DNA of 64,000 nucleotides from Lachnospiraceae bacterium YSD2013 (lineage in GTDB: Bacteria; Bacillota; Clostridia; Lachnospirales; Lachnospiraceae), in NCBI GenBank assembly GCA_900100895.1, contig FMTX01000014.1, forward strand, positions 57,468-121,467. The letters are read 5' to 3'. Shown here one piece after another: positions 63,718 through 64,000 of the stretch. Each line of letters opens with the position of its first letter. Position 1 is the first letter of the stretch. The position numbers were made by a program, and so were the translations under genes. A model generated the notes under the pieces. It worked only from the letters and a program-made list of their open reading frames with translations. It was not told the origin of the DNA and ran no database searches.

Positions 63718-64000
63718 TCACCTTTCCTGTTCGCTGCATTCATTTAAAAGTTTCTCCAAAGAACGCGCGAATCCTTCGTCACAAACCGTCACAGAGGTCC
63801 GTTCTTCTTTGCCTATCGCACGCCCGAGATTGTCCTTGTCGGAATACTCGTAGCATGACACTTTGTAAAAAGAACACATGTTGAAAACATCCTTTTTACT
63901 GTTATCTGAAGCGTCTCCAGCCACCAAAACCAGCCTGGCCTTACCGCCCTTAACGGCTTCGTCGGTCTGAAAAGAGCCGCTTTTAATCTTTCCTGCCTTT
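63718..64000 (-). CDS. ylxQ: L7Ae/L30e-family RNA-binding protein YlxQ (5' end outside window)
   Basis: Kink-turn-binding L7Ae-like protein, partial: 93 complete codons are visible and the frame stays open to the window edge (64000). Family marks: AGKIKSGSFQTDEAVKGG split as SGSFQTDEAVK and GKARLVLVAGDASDNSKK in parts (LVLVAGDASDNSKK), then FYKVSCYEY and LGRAIGKEERTSV. A TTG inside (63925-63927) is not a start. Position between nusA/ylxR (off window) and infB is standard; it stops 11 bases ahead of infB. Confidence 0.9.
   Translation of the reverse strand, partial: KAGKIKSGSFQTDEAVKGGKARLVLVAGDASDNSKKDVFNMCSFYKVSCYEYSDKDNLGRAIGKEERTSVTVCDEGFARSLEKLLNECSEQER

Noticed and set aside
63925..63927. 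TTG as the start of ylxQ
   Set aside because: Conserved L7Ae sequence continues upstream to the window edge, so the true start is outside.
1..64000. CRISPR arrays, tRNAs, rRNA, insertion sequences, prophage
   Set aside because: No spaced repeats, cloverleaf-like segments, transposase or integrase motifs were seen; gene-free stretches are all under about 300 bases.

Overview
The window reads as a chromosomal segment of an anaerobic, low-to-mid GC Firmicute of the Lachnospiraceae type. The grounds are the gene order (mraZ-led division cluster; priA-def-fmt-rsmB-rlmN-prpC-prkC-rsgA; secDF-recJ-apt-relA-hisS block; infB-rbfA-nrnA-truB-ribF), a fused SecDF, HemZ, a lipoprotein GH5 glycosidase, the methionine-gamma-lyase-like family and an [FeFe]-hydrogenase-like sensor. 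Genus cannot be fixed from the sequence alone. Nearly everything is encoded on the minus strand, so transcription runs from high to low coordinates. The only plus-strand genes are two ABC exporter subunits at 48.1-51.6 kb. I see no tRNA, rRNA, CRISPR array, insertion sequence or phage gene, and no gene-free stretch longer than about 280 bases.

Layout, low to high coordinate. (1) 1-9.0 kb: division and cell-wall (dcw) cluster, transcribed mraZ-rsmH-ftsL-ftsI-mraY-ftsW-ftsQ-murD, then ftsZ (cut by the window edge) with its own promoter; a row of MraZ boxes lies ahead of mraZ. (2) 9.2-11.1 kb: two monocistronic genes, ychF and an SCP2-domain protein with a lysine-rich tail. (3) 11.2-16.9 kb: a 1645-residue sortase-anchored surface protein and its own sortase. 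(4) 17.0-41.8 kb: a tightly packed run of 18 genes from apt to alr covering nucleotide salvage, (p)ppGpp metabolism, hisS, protein export, DNA repair and restart, formyl-methionine metabolism, rRNA methylation, the PASTA kinase/phosphatase pair, ribosome GTPase RsgA, a GH5 lipoprotein, a YgjV-like protein and alanine racemase. One promoter (41786-41814) and one strong terminator (16905-16950) bracket it.

(5) 41.9-48.0 kb: an accessory envelope/efflux module made of a secreted repeat protein, an MMPL transporter, a HdeD-like membrane protein, a TetR regulator and a four-helix membrane protein. (6) 48.1-51.6 kb: a heterodimeric ABC exporter with one degenerate ATP site, divergent from the previous module. 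(7) 51.7-56.3 kb: a soluble [FeFe]-hydrogenase-like chemoreceptor, then an operon of a methionine-gamma-lyase-family enzyme and a PnuC-like transporter with an unusual ectodomain. (8) 56.4-64 kb: the distal part of the nusA-infB operon (ylxQ partial, infB, rbfA, nrnA, truB, a RibF lacking its kinase domain) ending in a Na/Pi cotransporter-PhoU protein.

Most of the window is housekeeping. The parts most worth a second look are the hydrogenase-chemoreceptor fusion, the 12- and 17-residue repeat protein paired with the MMPL pump, the LAKTG-bearing surface protein with its sortase, the SCP2 protein with a histone-H1-like tail, the kinase-less RibF, and the structured apt-relA spacer. All assignments come from reading motifs and context; no database search was run.
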